From: Roseobacter weihaiensis
Lineage (GTDB): Bacteria; Pseudomonadota; Alphaproteobacteria; Rhodobacterales; Rhodobacteraceae
Reading direction: 5' to 3'
Assembly (NCBI RefSeq): GCF_020622345.1
Contig: NZ_JACNMO010000020.1
Span: 1 to 64,000, forward strand
Length of the DNA: 64,000 nucleotides
The notes below the pieces were generated by a model. It was not told where the DNA came from. It saw only the letters and a program-made list of their open reading frames with translations, and did not search any database. The position numbers and the translations under genes were made by a program. This document shows, piece by piece, positions 45,178-53,994 of the stretch (positions are counted from its first letter, which is position 1; each line of letters starts with the position of its first letter).

Positions 45178-45795
45178 TCATCGCGCCAACACCATATCGG
45201 CATTCTCCCGTGCGAGACTGGCGAGCATGTCGGCGGTAGCACCGGATCGTGCCCGGATGGCCGAGGCCTGCATCAGATCGATCATGAGCCGGGCGCGGCG
45301 GTGGACGGGATAGTCGTCCGGCAGCTCACCCGTTCGAACCGCCTGTTCAAGGCGATCGGCGATATGCGCTTGCCCAGCCACGAGACTGTCGGCGAGCAAG
45401 GTCTTGACCTCCGGCATCGTCTCGGCGCATTGCGCCGCGACACAGGCCAAGAGGCAGCCTTGCCCCCCCCGCTTTCCCGACTGGGTCGTGACCAGCGCCG
45501 CAAAGAACGCGGCGATCGCGCTCGTCGCATCCTCAGCGGCAACGAAGGCCTGGATGGCTTCGGCGCCTGTCGTCGCACCGTAACGCTGCAGGGCGTGCAT
45601 GAAAAGCGAGCGCTTGTCGCCGAAGGCAGCGTAGACGCTCGGTTTCGTCAGGCCCATCGCCGCCGCCAGCGACGCCGTGTCCGCACCGTCATAGCCTTCG
45701 CGCCAGAACACACCCACAGCCGCATCGAGCGCGGCATTGGTGTCGAAGCTCCGCGGCCGCCCGCGCTTTCTCGGTTCAGATTTTTTTTCTACCAT
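45178..45795 (-). CDS. TetR-family repressor
   Basis: A 205-residue TetR regulator: helix-turn-helix at about 25-70 (ASLAAAMGLTKPSVYAAFGDKRSLF) and a C-terminal domain with the QGCLLACVAAQCAE segment near 112. It is similar in layout to the TetR at 34596 but clearly diverged. It is divergent from an SDR-azoreductase pair, which it probably represses. Confidence 0.93.
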   Translation of the reverse strand: MVEKKSEPRKRGRPRSFDTNAALDAAVGVFWREGYDGADTASLAAAMGLTKPSVYAAFGDKRSLFMHALQRYGATTGAEAIQAFVAAEDATSAIAAFFAALVTTQSGKRGGQGCLLACVAAQCAETMPEVKTLLADSLVAGQAHIADRLEQAVRTGELPDDYPVHRRARLMIDLMQASAIRARSGATADMLASLARENADMVLAR

Positions 45796-45851
45796 TCAGT
45801 ACATAATCCTTGCATCGCGGCTCTACCTCTATATATCTACCGAACAGTACA
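45791..45851. promoter_or_regulatory. two repeats of a probable TetR operator
   Basis: ACCATTCAGTACA (45791-45803) overlaps the TetR start codon and ACCGAACAGTACA (45839-45851) sits 23 bp before the SDR start. The 13-base repeats share 10 positions, and the intergenic text is AT-rich (CTATATATC). The placement fits repression of both divergent genes. Confidence 0.55.
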
Positions 45852-45873
45852 GATATCAAGAGGAGAAGCGAAC

Positions 45874-46617
45874 ATGCACGATTTGAATGGAAAGAAAGTC
45901 CTCATCACCGGCGGCACGACCGGCATCGGCATGGCCTCCGTCCTCGCCTTCAAGGCGGCGGGGGCCGAGGTCATGATCAGCGGCCAGAACGAGGAACGGC
46001 TCGCCGAGGCCGGCGAGAGCGCCGGCGTCCCAACGGTCCATCTTGATTCCGGCGATATGGACAGCATCGCCAAGCTGCCAGCGGCGGTCGAAAGAGACTT
46101 CGGCCGCATTGATGTCCTGTTCCTAAATGCCGGGGCCACGAAACTCGCTCCCGTCGATCAGACCGACGAAGCGACCTACGACGCGATGATGGATATCAAC
46201 GCGAAGGGGCTCTTCTTCACCGCGCAGAAGCTTTTGCCATTGATTAACAGGGGCGGCGCAGTAATCTTGAATACTTCGGTCAACAACCAGATGGGCATGG
46301 CGGGCTCGGCAGCCTACGCCGCCTCCAAGGCTGCAGTGCGCTCCTTCACCCGCGTCATGGCCGCCGAATGGATAGAACACGGCATCCGCGTGAACGCGGT
46401 CAGCCCCGGTCCAATCGAAACGCCGATCTACAGCAAACTCGGGCTCCCACAGGAGACGCTCGAGGGCTTTGCTCAGGATATCAGCGGCAAGATTCCGATG
46501 AAGCGCTTCGGCAAGCCCGAAGAGATCGCCAACGTCGTTGTCTTCCTCGCCTCCGACCAGGCATCTTTCGTTCTGGGACACGAACTCGTTGCCGACGGCG
46601 GTTGGACCGAGGTCTAA
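45874..46617 (+). CDS. SDR-family oxidoreductase
   Basis: A 247-residue short-chain dehydrogenase: TGGTTGIG at 12-19, NAGATK near 90, active-site YAASK near 148, and a PGPIETPIYSKLG segment typical of the TetR-linked SDR group. GAGGAGAAG precedes the ATG at 45874. It is followed by the azoreductase gene after 3 bp. Confidence 0.93.
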   Translation: MHDLNGKKVLITGGTTGIGMASVLAFKAAGAEVMISGQNEERLAEAGESAGVPTVHLDSGDMDSIAKLPAAVERDFGRIDVLFLNAGATKLAPVDQTDEATYDAMMDINAKGLFFTAQKLLPLINRGGAVILNTSVNNQMGMAGSAAYAASKAAVRSFTRVMAAEWIEHGIRVNAVSPGPIETPIYSKLGLPQETLEGFAQDISGKIPMKRFGKPEEIANVVVFLASDQASFVLGHELVADGGWTEV

Positions 46618-46620
46618 GCG

Positions 46621-47253
46621 ATGATCCGTGTCCTGAGAATTGACGCAAGCGCTCGCACGTCCGGATCCGTTAGCCGCGCGCTGGCGGATCGGACGGTCGA
46701 CGTCCTCCAAACGCAGACTGGGGTTGAGTTGAGGCGGCGAGACCTCGCAAACCATGTTCCGATCATCGACACCGATTGGATCGAGGCGCGGGGGCTGCCG
46801 GGTGAGGACCGCACGGACGCGCAGCGCCAAACACTCTCGCTGTCAGATACCTTGATCGACGAATTGCGGGTAGCCGATCTCTTACTCATCGCGCTGCCAA
46901 TCTACAATTTCACTGTGCCAGCAAGCTTCAAGGCCTGGATCGACCTCATCTGCCGGGCTCGCGAAACCTTCCGCTACACCGAAAACGGGCCGATCGGTCT
47001 GCTGACGGGTAAACGGGCGGTAGTCCTCTTTGTCTCGGGCGGGACGGCCTATGGCTCCGAGATCGATTTCGCCTCGGGCTATGTCCGCCACATCCTTGGA
47101 TTCATCGGCATCACCGATGTCGACTTCATCGCTGCCGACCGGATCTTGGCCGACCCTGAGCGAATGGTATCCGCCGAACAAAGCATCGATGCGCTCGTGC
47201 CGAAACTCGTTTCCGCCTTCGAGCAGCGCGAAGTTATCGCCGCGCAAAGCTGA
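46621..47253 (+). CDS. azoR: FMN-dependent NADH-azoreductase
   Basis: A 210-residue flavodoxin-fold protein of the AzoR family. The FMN-contact start LRIDASARTSGSVSR, IALPIYNFTVPASFKAWID near 92-110 and VSGGTAYG near 140 are all diagnostic. It reduces quinones and azo compounds by two electrons, avoiding semiquinones. Cotranscribed with the SDR and probably controlled by the divergent TetR. Confidence 0.92.
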   Translation: MIRVLRIDASARTSGSVSRALADRTVDVLQTQTGVELRRRDLANHVPIIDTDWIEARGLPGEDRTDAQRQTLSLSDTLIDELRVADLLLIALPIYNFTVPASFKAWIDLICRARETFRYTENGPIGLLTGKRAVVLFVSGGTAYGSEIDFASGYVRHILGFIGITDVDFIAADRILADPERMVSAEQSIDALVPKLVSAFEQREVIAAQS

Positions 47254-47351
47254 CGCGCTGGCTCGACTGGATCACAAGATGTTGCCGCCCCTGCGGCGAC
47301 CCAACCGGCACGTCCAGGCGCGCCACAAACTTCTCATGAAAGGATATGAGA

Positions 47352-48587
47352 ATGCCCCAAAGACTCAACCGATCCCTCGCAGCGCTCTTGCTGACGACGG
47401 CCCTCGCCGCGCCAGCGATGGCGCAGGACATCACCTTGCAATCCGCAGGCCCACTTGAATTCGCACCCGGCGACGGCCAAGGCATCCTCTTTGTCGGCGA
47501 TAGCCTCGGTGCCCGGGTCGTCGCGTTCGAACTCGCCGACGGGACACTCGATGACCAAGTGGATTATCAACTCGGGCGCGTAGAGACATTCGAGGGCCGC
47601 ACGATGGTCGATGACCTGGCCGCAGCGATCGGCGACCTCGTCGGCGCACCGGCGGATCAGATCAGCATCAACGATATGGCCGTCCATCCCGGCACACGTC
47701 AGATCGTCCTGTCTGTCCATCGCGGACTCGGCCCCGATGCACTACCCTTTCTGGTGAAAGTTGATCGCGGGACCGTCAGCCTTCTGGAAACAGAAGCCCT
47801 TGCATCGAGCGCGCATAACCTCACACCTCCCGGAGAGACGAACCTCGAGTTCGGGCAGCCGGCAGCGGCCTACGCCGTGACGGATGTCGATTGGCACGAT
47901 GGTGAAATCTTCGTAGCCGGCGTCTCCGGAGAGGATTTCAACTCGACCCTGCGCCGTGTCGGCTATCCGTTCACCGGGAATGGCTCCGAAACACAGATCG
48001 AGATCTGGCACGCGGTGCACGCCCAATGGGAGACTCGCGCGCCGATCATCGCGCAAGAGATCGCCGAGGTGAACGGGGAGCCGACGCTAATCGCCGTTTA
48101 TGCCTGCACCCCGCTCGTGCGCATCCCACTGGCCGACCTCGAAGATGGAGCCCTCGTCCGCGGAGAGATGATCGGCGAGTTGGGCTACGGCAATACGCCG
48201 GTCGACCTCGTGCATTACACCAACCCGATGGACGGGGCGGAAACCGTGCTCGTGACCCACACGCACCGTTCCGCCAATGCAATCCCGTTGGAGGCAATCG
48301 GCAGTGCGGACCCGATGCCGGTCGAAGTTCCGAACAATTTCGGGCCTGCCGGGCTGACCGGCTTCCCTGTTCCGGCGTCGGATATACGGCATTTGGCGAT
48401 GATCGACGACGCCTGGGCGGCGGCCGTGCGTCCCGACCCAACTGATCCAACGCGGCTTCAGCTGCACAGTGTGTTGTCTCCGTTCTTCTTTGACCGGGCC
48501 GACCACATGGTGGAGATGAACTGGCCGGGTTCTGCCGATCCCTTTGGCTACCGTCAGTTCCCATCGCTTTCGCTAACGGACGGCTGA
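47352..48587 (+). CDS. exported protein of unknown function, beta-propeller-like
   Basis: A 411-residue protein with a signal peptide ending AMAQD near residue 25. The mature part has repeated LFVGDS..., VAVHP.., VDWHDGEIFVAGVS and HLAMIDDAW-type strands, which suggest a WD/YVTN-like beta-propeller. I choose the ATG at 47352 because AAGG is better spaced; an ATG at 47346 adds two residues. It is followed after 11 bp by another exported protein; the two form a pair. Confidence 0.7.
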   Translation: MPQRLNRSLAALLLTTALAAPAMAQDITLQSAGPLEFAPGDGQGILFVGDSLGARVVAFELADGTLDDQVDYQLGRVETFEGRTMVDDLAAAIGDLVGAPADQISINDMAVHPGTRQIVLSVHRGLGPDALPFLVKVDRGTVSLLETEALASSAHNLTPPGETNLEFGQPAAAYAVTDVDWHDGEIFVAGVSGEDFNSTLRRVGYPFTGNGSETQIEIWHAVHAQWETRAPIIAQEIAEVNGEPTLIAVYACTPLVRIPLADLEDGALVRGEMIGELGYGNTPVDLVHYTNPMDGAETVLVTHTHRSANAIPLEAIGSADPMPVEVPNNFGPAGLTGFPVPASDIRHLAMIDDAWAAAVRPDPTDPTRLQLHSVLSPFFFDRADHMVEMNWPGSADPFGYRQFPSLSLTDG

Positions 48588-48598
48588 GGTATCTAACG

Positions 48599-49753
48599 AT
48601 GACGCAGACCAATCTGAACGGGTTGTGTCGCTCACTGTTCCTCGTCGCAGGCTTTGCGCTTGCGGCGGGGGCGGTGTCCGCGCAGGGACCCACGAGCCCC
48701 ACGGTACCTCTCACCGCGATCGCTAGCGAAGACGGGACCACGATCCGTCTTCAGGGCGCGGACAGGGATTTACAGATCGCGCTTTGTGACGGCACAGCGG
48801 TCGCGGATATCAGGCCGGCAGGTCGTCCCTCCGGGCTCGGCGTCGCAATTGATCGCGATCAGGACGGGTGCCGTCCGGCATCGCCCTTAGCCGAGCTGGA
48901 CGATTTGACGGTTGTTCCGCAGTTTCCCCTCCTCGAAAGCGCGGCTCATGATTTGGTGCTTGCTTATGGCGACAGTGCACAAAGGGTGATTTCCGTCGAA
49001 CGAACGTTCAGTCTCGGGCCAGCGCCACGCGTGATGGCTGTTTGGCCTGATGCCGAAATCGTTCCAGCCAATATCCTACGGTTCTACCTCAAGTTCGATC
49101 AGCCCATGGCTCGCGGTTCGGTTGCCGAGCATGTGCATCTCGAAACAGCCGACGGCGAAGTGCTCACCGATGTGTTTCTCAATCTCGGCGTCGAGCTTTG
49201 GTCACCAGACCAGACCCGTGTCACCCTTATGCTTGATCCCGGCCGTATTAAAAGAGGTGTCGGGCCGAACACCGCGCTTGGCGCTCCACTCGACGTCGGA
49301 GAAACGTACAAGCTGGTGGTCGACCGTGCCATGCGAGACGCGCAAGGTCGCCCTCTCACCGTCGACTATTCGCATACCTTTCTTGCAGCTTCAGCGGAAA
49401 GACGGGCCGTCGATCCAGCGAACTGGCGAATCGAAACGCCTGCGATCGAGACACGCGAGCCCGTACGGGTCAGCTTCGACCGCGTGGTGGATCGGCCCAA
49501 TGTGCTTCGTTACTTGGCAGTTGTCGGCTCCGAAGGAAGTCGAGTTGAGGGCCATGCTGAAATGATCGACCAGACGTGGATGTTCAGTCCAGTCGACGCT
49601 TGGCCCAGCGATCCTGTTGCACTTCACGTTTCGGCGCGGACCGAAGATGCTGCCGGCAATACGCTTTGCTTTGCGTTCGACGTCGAGGCAGAAACAGGAT
49701 CGAGGTGTGAAGAGAACATTGCGCTGGAGCTTAACCTGTCGCCATCGCCCTGA
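48599..49753 (+). CDS. exported Ig-like domain protein
   Basis: A 384-residue protein with a signal peptide ending VSAQG near residue 30 and repeats resembling bacterial Ig-like (SbsA/Big_5) domains: VWPDAEIVPANILRFYLKFDQPMA near 150 and EPVRVSFDRVVDRPNVLRY near 295. Such domains occur in exported structural or adhesion proteins. Partner of the gene just upstream; function unknown. Confidence 0.65.
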   Translation: MTQTNLNGLCRSLFLVAGFALAAGAVSAQGPTSPTVPLTAIASEDGTTIRLQGADRDLQIALCDGTAVADIRPAGRPSGLGVAIDRDQDGCRPASPLAELDDLTVVPQFPLLESAAHDLVLAYGDSAQRVISVERTFSLGPAPRVMAVWPDAEIVPANILRFYLKFDQPMARGSVAEHVHLETADGEVLTDVFLNLGVELWSPDQTRVTLMLDPGRIKRGVGPNTALGAPLDVGETYKLVVDRAMRDAQGRPLTVDYSHTFLAASAERRAVDPANWRIETPAIETREPVRVSFDRVVDRPNVLRYLAVVGSEGSRVEGHAEMIDQTWMFSPVDAWPSDPVALHVSARTEDAAGNTLCFAFDVEAETGSRCEENIALELNLSPSP

Positions 49754-50025
49754 TATCTCTCTGTTAAGCTGCCGGGTGTTTCTCAAGCCATCTTCTATAG
49801 CGCCGCGCCTTAAGCGCGCTAGGGCTATCCGCAGCCGACCACCCCACAGGCGGTCGGGCACGTGAGATTCGAACCGACAAGCATAGCGTGACAGAACAGG
49901 TCGCAGGACGTTTCAGCGCGCCCCGAGTGATCCGGTTACTTCCAAAAAAAGGCCACGTAAGCACCGCGTAAGCACAGGTCTTCGATCAGAGGATATTTTC
50001 AAGGTGCTGATTTTATAGAGAAAAG
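49754..50025. other. 272-bp gap left of the attachment site
   Basis: CCGACC/GGTCGG (49835-49840, 49852-49857) forms a small hairpin that may terminate the upstream pair. No gene seen. The text just left of the tRNA fragment is AT-richer, which is common at integration ends. Confidence 0.4.
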
Positions 50026-50070
50026 TGGCGCACCCGAGAGGATTCGAACCTCTGGCCTCCGCCTTCGGAG
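50026..50070 (-). other. att site: 3' half of a tRNA-Arg(CCG) gene
   Basis: On the minus strand this is the 3' half of a tRNA: CTCCGAA anticodon loop (anticodon CCG), GGCGG anticodon-stem strand, AGAGG-TTCGAAT-CCTCT T-arm, and an acceptor end CGGGTGC-G-CCA. Homology stops exactly at the anticodon loop; no D-arm or 5' acceptor follows. That is the signature of a tyrosine-integrase attachment repeat. An integrase begins 178 bp away. Confidence 0.85.
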
Positions 50071-50247
50071 TTGGTCAAATGGCCTTTCCGAATTGCGCGA
50101 TAGAGTACGCTAGAGCACGATAAGAGACTGAAATACATTGATTTTCAGAACCCGCACTCCGAAGCCTCTATCCGAGGACACGCCCTGATTTCCGCCCGCT
50201 CACTTGCGTGTCGCTTGCGTGAAATGGGGTCTTCGAAGGACCGGAGC
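50071..50247. other. spacer between att site and integrase
   Basis: Contains no gene. A TTG at 50215 could start a longer integrase but lacks a ribosome binding site. Likely holds integrase promoter and arm-type binding sites; CACTTGCGTG and CGCTTGCGTG (50201-50220) are a direct repeat of the kind integrase arms bind. Confidence 0.4.
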
Positions 50248-51576
50248 ATGAGCAAACTGACGAAACGATTTGTCGAGTCTGTAACACCAAGAAGCAAGGG
50301 TCATGTCGTATGGGACGATGAATTGCCGTGTTTCGGACTTCGAGTCTATCCCTCCGGCAAACGAAGCTACCTTCTCCAATATAGAGCAAAAGGTCGCTCG
50401 CGGCGCTACACCATCGGACTCCATGGCGTTTGGACACCCGAGACCGCTCGTCGTGAAGCGAAGGCGTTGCTTGGCCAGATCGCTCAGGGAGAAGATCCTG
50501 CTGCAGAAAGAGAAGAGGAACGCCGTGCGGTGACCGTGCGGGAGCTCTGCGAACAGTACATTGTCGACATGGAAGCAGGCCTTGTTCTCGGGAAAGGCGG
50601 CCGCCCGAAGAAGGCGACTACCGTCGCGACCGACATCGGTCGCATCCGCCGCCACATCATCCCCTTGCTCGGCACTCGAAGGATCAAGGACATCACCAAA
50701 CCGGACATGAACAATTTGATGAAGGACATCATCGCCGGAAAGACGCGCGTCGTGATGAAGACGGAGAAGCTTCGTGGCAAAGCGATCGTCACGGGCGGTC
50801 CTGGCACTGCGATCCGCACAATGGGTCTCCTCGGCGGCATCTTCACCTACGCAATCGAAGCCGGGATCATCGACCAAAACCCGACCCACGGCCTGAAGAA
50901 GCCGCGATACAAGGTGCGGGACCGACGATTGAGTGAAGCGGAGTACCGGACGCTGGGTCGCATTCTTAAGGACGTGCAGCATGACAGCCACTTCGGCATC
51001 CACGCCGAGATCCTCCGCCTCATCGCCCTGACCGGCTGTAGGCGTGGCGAGATCATCAGCTTGCGGTGGAGCGAGGTCGACATCGAAGGCAGTTGCCTAC
51101 GTCTGAAAGACAGCAAGGAAGGCGCATCCGTCCGACCAGTTGGCTTGCCGGTAATCGACTATCTCGAGGCCGCGCGCTTGAAACGGGATGGGACGTTCGT
51201 CTTTCCCGGCCAGGGCGAGGACAACGCCGTCGGAAACTTCCCCCAGAGCTGGAAGAAGCTCCTTGCGGAAACACCACTGTGGGACGTGACGCCGCATGTC
51301 CTGCGGCATAGCTTCGCCAGCATCGCCAACGACCTCGGCTTCACAGAAATCACCATCGCCGCTCTAATTGGACACGCCAAGGGCTCCGTTACGAGCAAAT
51401 ACGTTCACACGCTGGATTCGACACTCATCATGGCAGCCGACACTGTGTCGGGCTACGTGAAGGCTCTTCTTGAAGGGGTTGAGTTCAGACGGAACACCTA
51501 CACCCTTGACCGGCAGACAAGGCGCAGCGCAATCGATGACATGCTCAGTGAAGCGAGGCCACGGAAGCTAGCCTAG
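50248..51576 (+). CDS. int: tyrosine-family site-specific integrase
   Basis: A 442-residue P4-type integrase: N-terminal arm-binding DUF4102 domain (FGLRVYPSGKRSYLLQYR near 29-46), core-binding helices and a catalytic domain. The catalytic residues are visible as Arg265 (TGCRRGE), His350-x-x-Arg353 (TPHVLRHSF), His376 (IGHAKG) and Tyr385. GGACCGGAG precedes the ATG at 50248. It reads away from the adjacent tRNA-Arg fragment, its predicted target. The long C-terminal tail (about 400-442) is basic. Confidence 0.93.
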   Translation: MSKLTKRFVESVTPRSKGHVVWDDELPCFGLRVYPSGKRSYLLQYRAKGRSRRYTIGLHGVWTPETARREAKALLGQIAQGEDPAAEREEERRAVTVRELCEQYIVDMEAGLVLGKGGRPKKATTVATDIGRIRRHIIPLLGTRRIKDITKPDMNNLMKDIIAGKTRVVMKTEKLRGKAIVTGGPGTAIRTMGLLGGIFTYAIEAGIIDQNPTHGLKKPRYKVRDRRLSEAEYRTLGRILKDVQHDSHFGIHAEILRLIALTGCRRGEIISLRWSEVDIEGSCLRLKDSKEGASVRPVGLPVIDYLEAARLKRDGTFVFPGQGEDNAVGNFPQSWKKLLAETPLWDVTPHVLRHSFASIANDLGFTEITIAALIGHAKGSVTSKYVHTLDSTLIMAADTVSGYVKALLEGVEFRRNTYTLDRQTRRSAIDDMLSEARPRKLA

Positions 51577-51883
51577 TTTCGCTTTTGTCGTCGTTTACGA
51601 ATGCTCTAAAGCAGCGTCCGGCCCATTGCTGCTGCTCCCCTGGTCAAGCTGATGCTGCGGTGCGGCCCTTCAAACCTGCCGTTAGCCGCGGGCGCAAAAC
51701 GTGCAATCTCCGGAGATTAGGATTGCGGGATAAAAGAGTACTTTCGGATTGGTCCTGCGAATGTCTGCTCAAGCTTCGAGTACCTCGGATCGACACATTG
51801 GCGGAGTATCAAGCATCGGAGCGATGGCGCAGTAGATCGATTATCGCGCAGACCCCATTCGAGAATAGCATTGGTGCTCCTTG
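51577..51883. other. 307-bp gap after the integrase
   Basis: Open frames on both strands lack motifs and start signals. No repeat or RNA gene recognised. It separates the plus-strand integrase from the minus-strand monooxygenase. Confidence 0.45.
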
Positions 51884-53029
51884 TTAGGCGCGTCCCAGAC
51901 CGGAGCGTGCGGCGAGGGCGTAGCCTCGTTGCGCCGTCACCTGCAGGTCCCGGTCGCGGATCGCGGCCCATCGGTCAAGGATGTCTGTGGAAAGTGCATC
52001 CTCCGAACGCCAGTCCTTCAACGCCTCGGCCAGCAAAGTGGCATCCCCGAATGCCTTTGAGGTCCCGGCAGCCGTGTGTGGGCGGACAGTGCCCGCCGCG
52101 TCGCCAATCAGAACGGCCCGTCCATGTATGCGCGCTTGGGGCACTACATCCTGTACGGGTTGCATGAACAGACGCGATGCTTCGACAAGGTCCCGGAAAA
52201 GTGGGGGCAGAGTGCGCGCGGCCGTCTCGGCCATCTCTTCGGCCACATTCATGTCCATGTCGTCCGCGGGCAGAAACGAGCGATAACGTGTTCCCGAAGC
52301 GCCGGTCAGGTACCGGTCCAACGCGACCTCGGGTGTATTCACATACCAGACCCAGTTGACCCGCCGCTGTCCGGGTTCAGTTGCGCCATCCGCACCGGGT
52401 ACGAGATAGCACAGCATCTGCATGCCCGGATGCATGAAGGATGTGAACCGCCCGGCCAGTGCGTCCACCAAGACGGGTGGTAAAGCTGCCTCATCCTCCA
52501 ACCCGCGCCAAGCGACATAGCCGGTATATCTTGCATCTGCATTTGCACCCAAGAGGAGATGCCGTGCGGCTGAATTCACTCCATCTGCCGCGATCAGGAT
52601 GTCTGCTGACACGGAGTGCCCGTCGGCGAGGGTCGCCGTGATCCGGTGCTGGTCCTGCGATAGTGCCGTCAAACGGCTGTTCTGGTGATAGCAATCGCCA
52701 CCCAGATGAGTTTTCAAGGTTCGGTAAAGCGTGTCCCACGCTGTCATTAGCTGCGGTGCCGGGCTTGCCTGCGCGCGGCCGTCTAGCGCCAATCCAACCC
52801 GCTCGCGCAATTCGACGCATACCGAACGCGTGCTCACCCCGATCCGGCTTAGCAAAGCATCAACCTCGGGCTGCATCACCACACCAGCGCCGCGCGCCTG
52901 CATCTGACCCGTTGATCGCTCGTAGACGGCGACGTCGGCCTGTAGCCGATCACGCAGTTCGATGGCGGCCGCCAGGCCACCAACTGAACCGCCGACCACG
53001 GCCGCGGAGAAAGGTGCGTTCGGCCCCAT
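51884..53029 (-). CDS. FAD-dependent aromatic monooxygenase
   Basis: A 381-residue class A flavoprotein monooxygenase. FAD motif VVGGSVGGLAAAIELR at 11-26, DG motif ILIAADGVNSAARH near 160, and the ribose-binding VLIGDAAGTVRPHTAAGTSKA near 305. That last segment and the overall layout resemble 2,6-dihydroxypyridine-type hydroxylases. It would hydroxylate an aromatic ring with NAD(P)H and oxygen; the substrate is unknown. Divergent from an HxlR regulator. The start at 53029 is preferred; 53068 and 53095 are possible. Confidence 0.85.
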   Translation of the reverse strand: MGPNAPFSAAVVGGSVGGLAAAIELRDRLQADVAVYERSTGQMQARGAGVVMQPEVDALLSRIGVSTRSVCVELRERVGLALDGRAQASPAPQLMTAWDTLYRTLKTHLGGDCYHQNSRLTALSQDQHRITATLADGHSVSADILIAADGVNSAARHLLLGANADARYTGYVAWRGLEDEAALPPVLVDALAGRFTSFMHPGMQMLCYLVPGADGATEPGQRRVNWVWYVNTPEVALDRYLTGASGTRYRSFLPADDMDMNVAEEMAETAARTLPPLFRDLVEASRLFMQPVQDVVPQARIHGRAVLIGDAAGTVRPHTAAGTSKAFGDATLLAEALKDWRSEDALSTDILDRWAAIRDRDLQVTAQRGYALAARSGLGRA

Positions 53030-53070
53030 GTTCAATTGCCTCGAAGTGATCCCGGTCGGGCCTATCATCA

Positions 53071-53106
53071 AAGTAACAAGAGCGGTAGTAGTCACTCAGA
53101 AGTAAC
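53071..53106. promoter_or_regulatory. AAGTAAC repeats between monooxygenase and HxlR
   Basis: AAGTAAC occurs at 53071-53077 and 53100-53106, with GTAGTAGTCAC between. HxlR-type sites are built from such short AGTA/GTAA repeats, so this may be the operator of the divergent pair. Weak. Confidence 0.35.
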
Positions 53107-53121
53107 CTGAAAGAGACAGCC

Positions 53122-53529
53122 ATGGCCGACCATCCACACGCATCCGATCCTCAAGAAGCATTGGTAGACGAGGCTGTCTTCCATGAACGCTATCCATCAC
53201 GGCGTCTTCTGGATCTGATTGCAAATCGATGGACTCCGATTGTACTGTTCTGCCTTGCGTCGGGCACACATCACTATGGGCAAATGCAAAGGCGCATTCC
53301 CGGCATTTCGAAAAAGATGTTGTCCCAGACCCTGAGGAGGCTGGAAACGGATGGTCTGGTTCACAGAGAGGTCTATCGCGTTGTTCCTCCGAAAACCGAA
53401 TACGAACTGACAGAACTGGGGTGGCGGCTTCACGAACCCGTCCGCTTCCTCTGCAGGTGGGCTGCGGAGAACGCCGAGGTTTTCGACCGCATAGAGCGCA
53501 ATCGAACGGCAGCCGCAGTTTCAGAGTAG
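53122..53529 (+). CDS. HxlR-family regulator
   Basis: A 135-residue winged-helix protein with the HxlR domain: LLDLIANRWTPIVLFCL near 28-45 and MQRRIPGISKKMLSQTLRRLETDGLV near 54-80, followed by the wing VVPPKTEYELTELG. HxlR proteins often sense aldehydes, quinones or thiol-reactive compounds. Divergent from the monooxygenase, its likely target. Confidence 0.92.
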   Translation: MADHPHASDPQEALVDEAVFHERYPSRRLLDLIANRWTPIVLFCLASGTHHYGQMQRRIPGISKKMLSQTLRRLETDGLVHREVYRVVPPKTEYELTELGWRLHEPVRFLCRWAAENAEVFDRIERNRTAAAVSE

Positions 53530-53873
53530 AGGCGCATCGATATGCGGAAATCGCGGCGCCCGGCGCTGATGAGAAACCGGCCTTTGCCTAAATGGTCAAG
53601 CGCTGCAGCGCAGCTTCGCCAGACCGGATTTTTGTTGCCTCTGCATGATCGCGGTGATCTGTAACTCACAATTTGGGGGACGTCCGAAACGTCGCATCAT
53701 CCTTGCAGCGAGCCTATTCTATTCGGTTATAGACGGCCCAAACCAGCCTCTCCCAATCACGTCTAGTGCTGCATTGCAGCTTCCCAAGAGCCGACATCCA
53801 TTGCCGAACACCTGATTACAGAACTTGGCTTGACGCGTGTTAGCCTGGTGGCTGGCCGAAATCAGTTCCCGAT
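53530..53873. other. 344-bp gap before the acoR-like promoter
   Basis: No convincing gene on either strand. The sequence is less GC-rich toward the right, where the TGTCTC operator begins. Confidence 0.4.
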
Positions 53874-53921
53874 GTGTCTCAAAGCCTGGCAGTGAGACAC
53901 TATACTCTATGCGGTGTCTCA
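53874..53921. promoter_or_regulatory. TGTCTC operator at the acoR-like promoter
   Basis: GTGTCTCA (53874-53881) and TGAGACAC (53893-53900) are perfect inverted repeats with an 11-base centre; a third GTGTCTCA lies at 53914-53921. TATACT (53901-53906) between them is a good -10 box. The same half-site recurs at 61450-61473 before the dehydrogenase operon. Confidence 0.65.
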
Positions 53922-53994
53922 CAGGCGCGATCGCTTTTGCCTCAGTCTCGCTGTTCGGGCATATTGTGAAGACCCTTGCGAAACGGAGAACAAT

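Noticed and set aside
49861-49890. A GATTCGAAC stretch resembling a tRNA T-loop
   Set aside because: The flanking bases do not pair as a T-stem and no acceptor end follows; only the copy at 50026-50070 folds as a tRNA half.
50215-50247. TTG start that would lengthen the integrase by 11 residues
   Set aside because: No ribosome binding site, whereas the ATG at 50248 has one and begins the usual family N-terminus.
53914-53994. GTG start for the AcoR-like protein at 53914
   Set aside because: It lies in the operator and just after the -10 box, so transcripts would barely include it; the TTG at 53995 has a good GGAG site.
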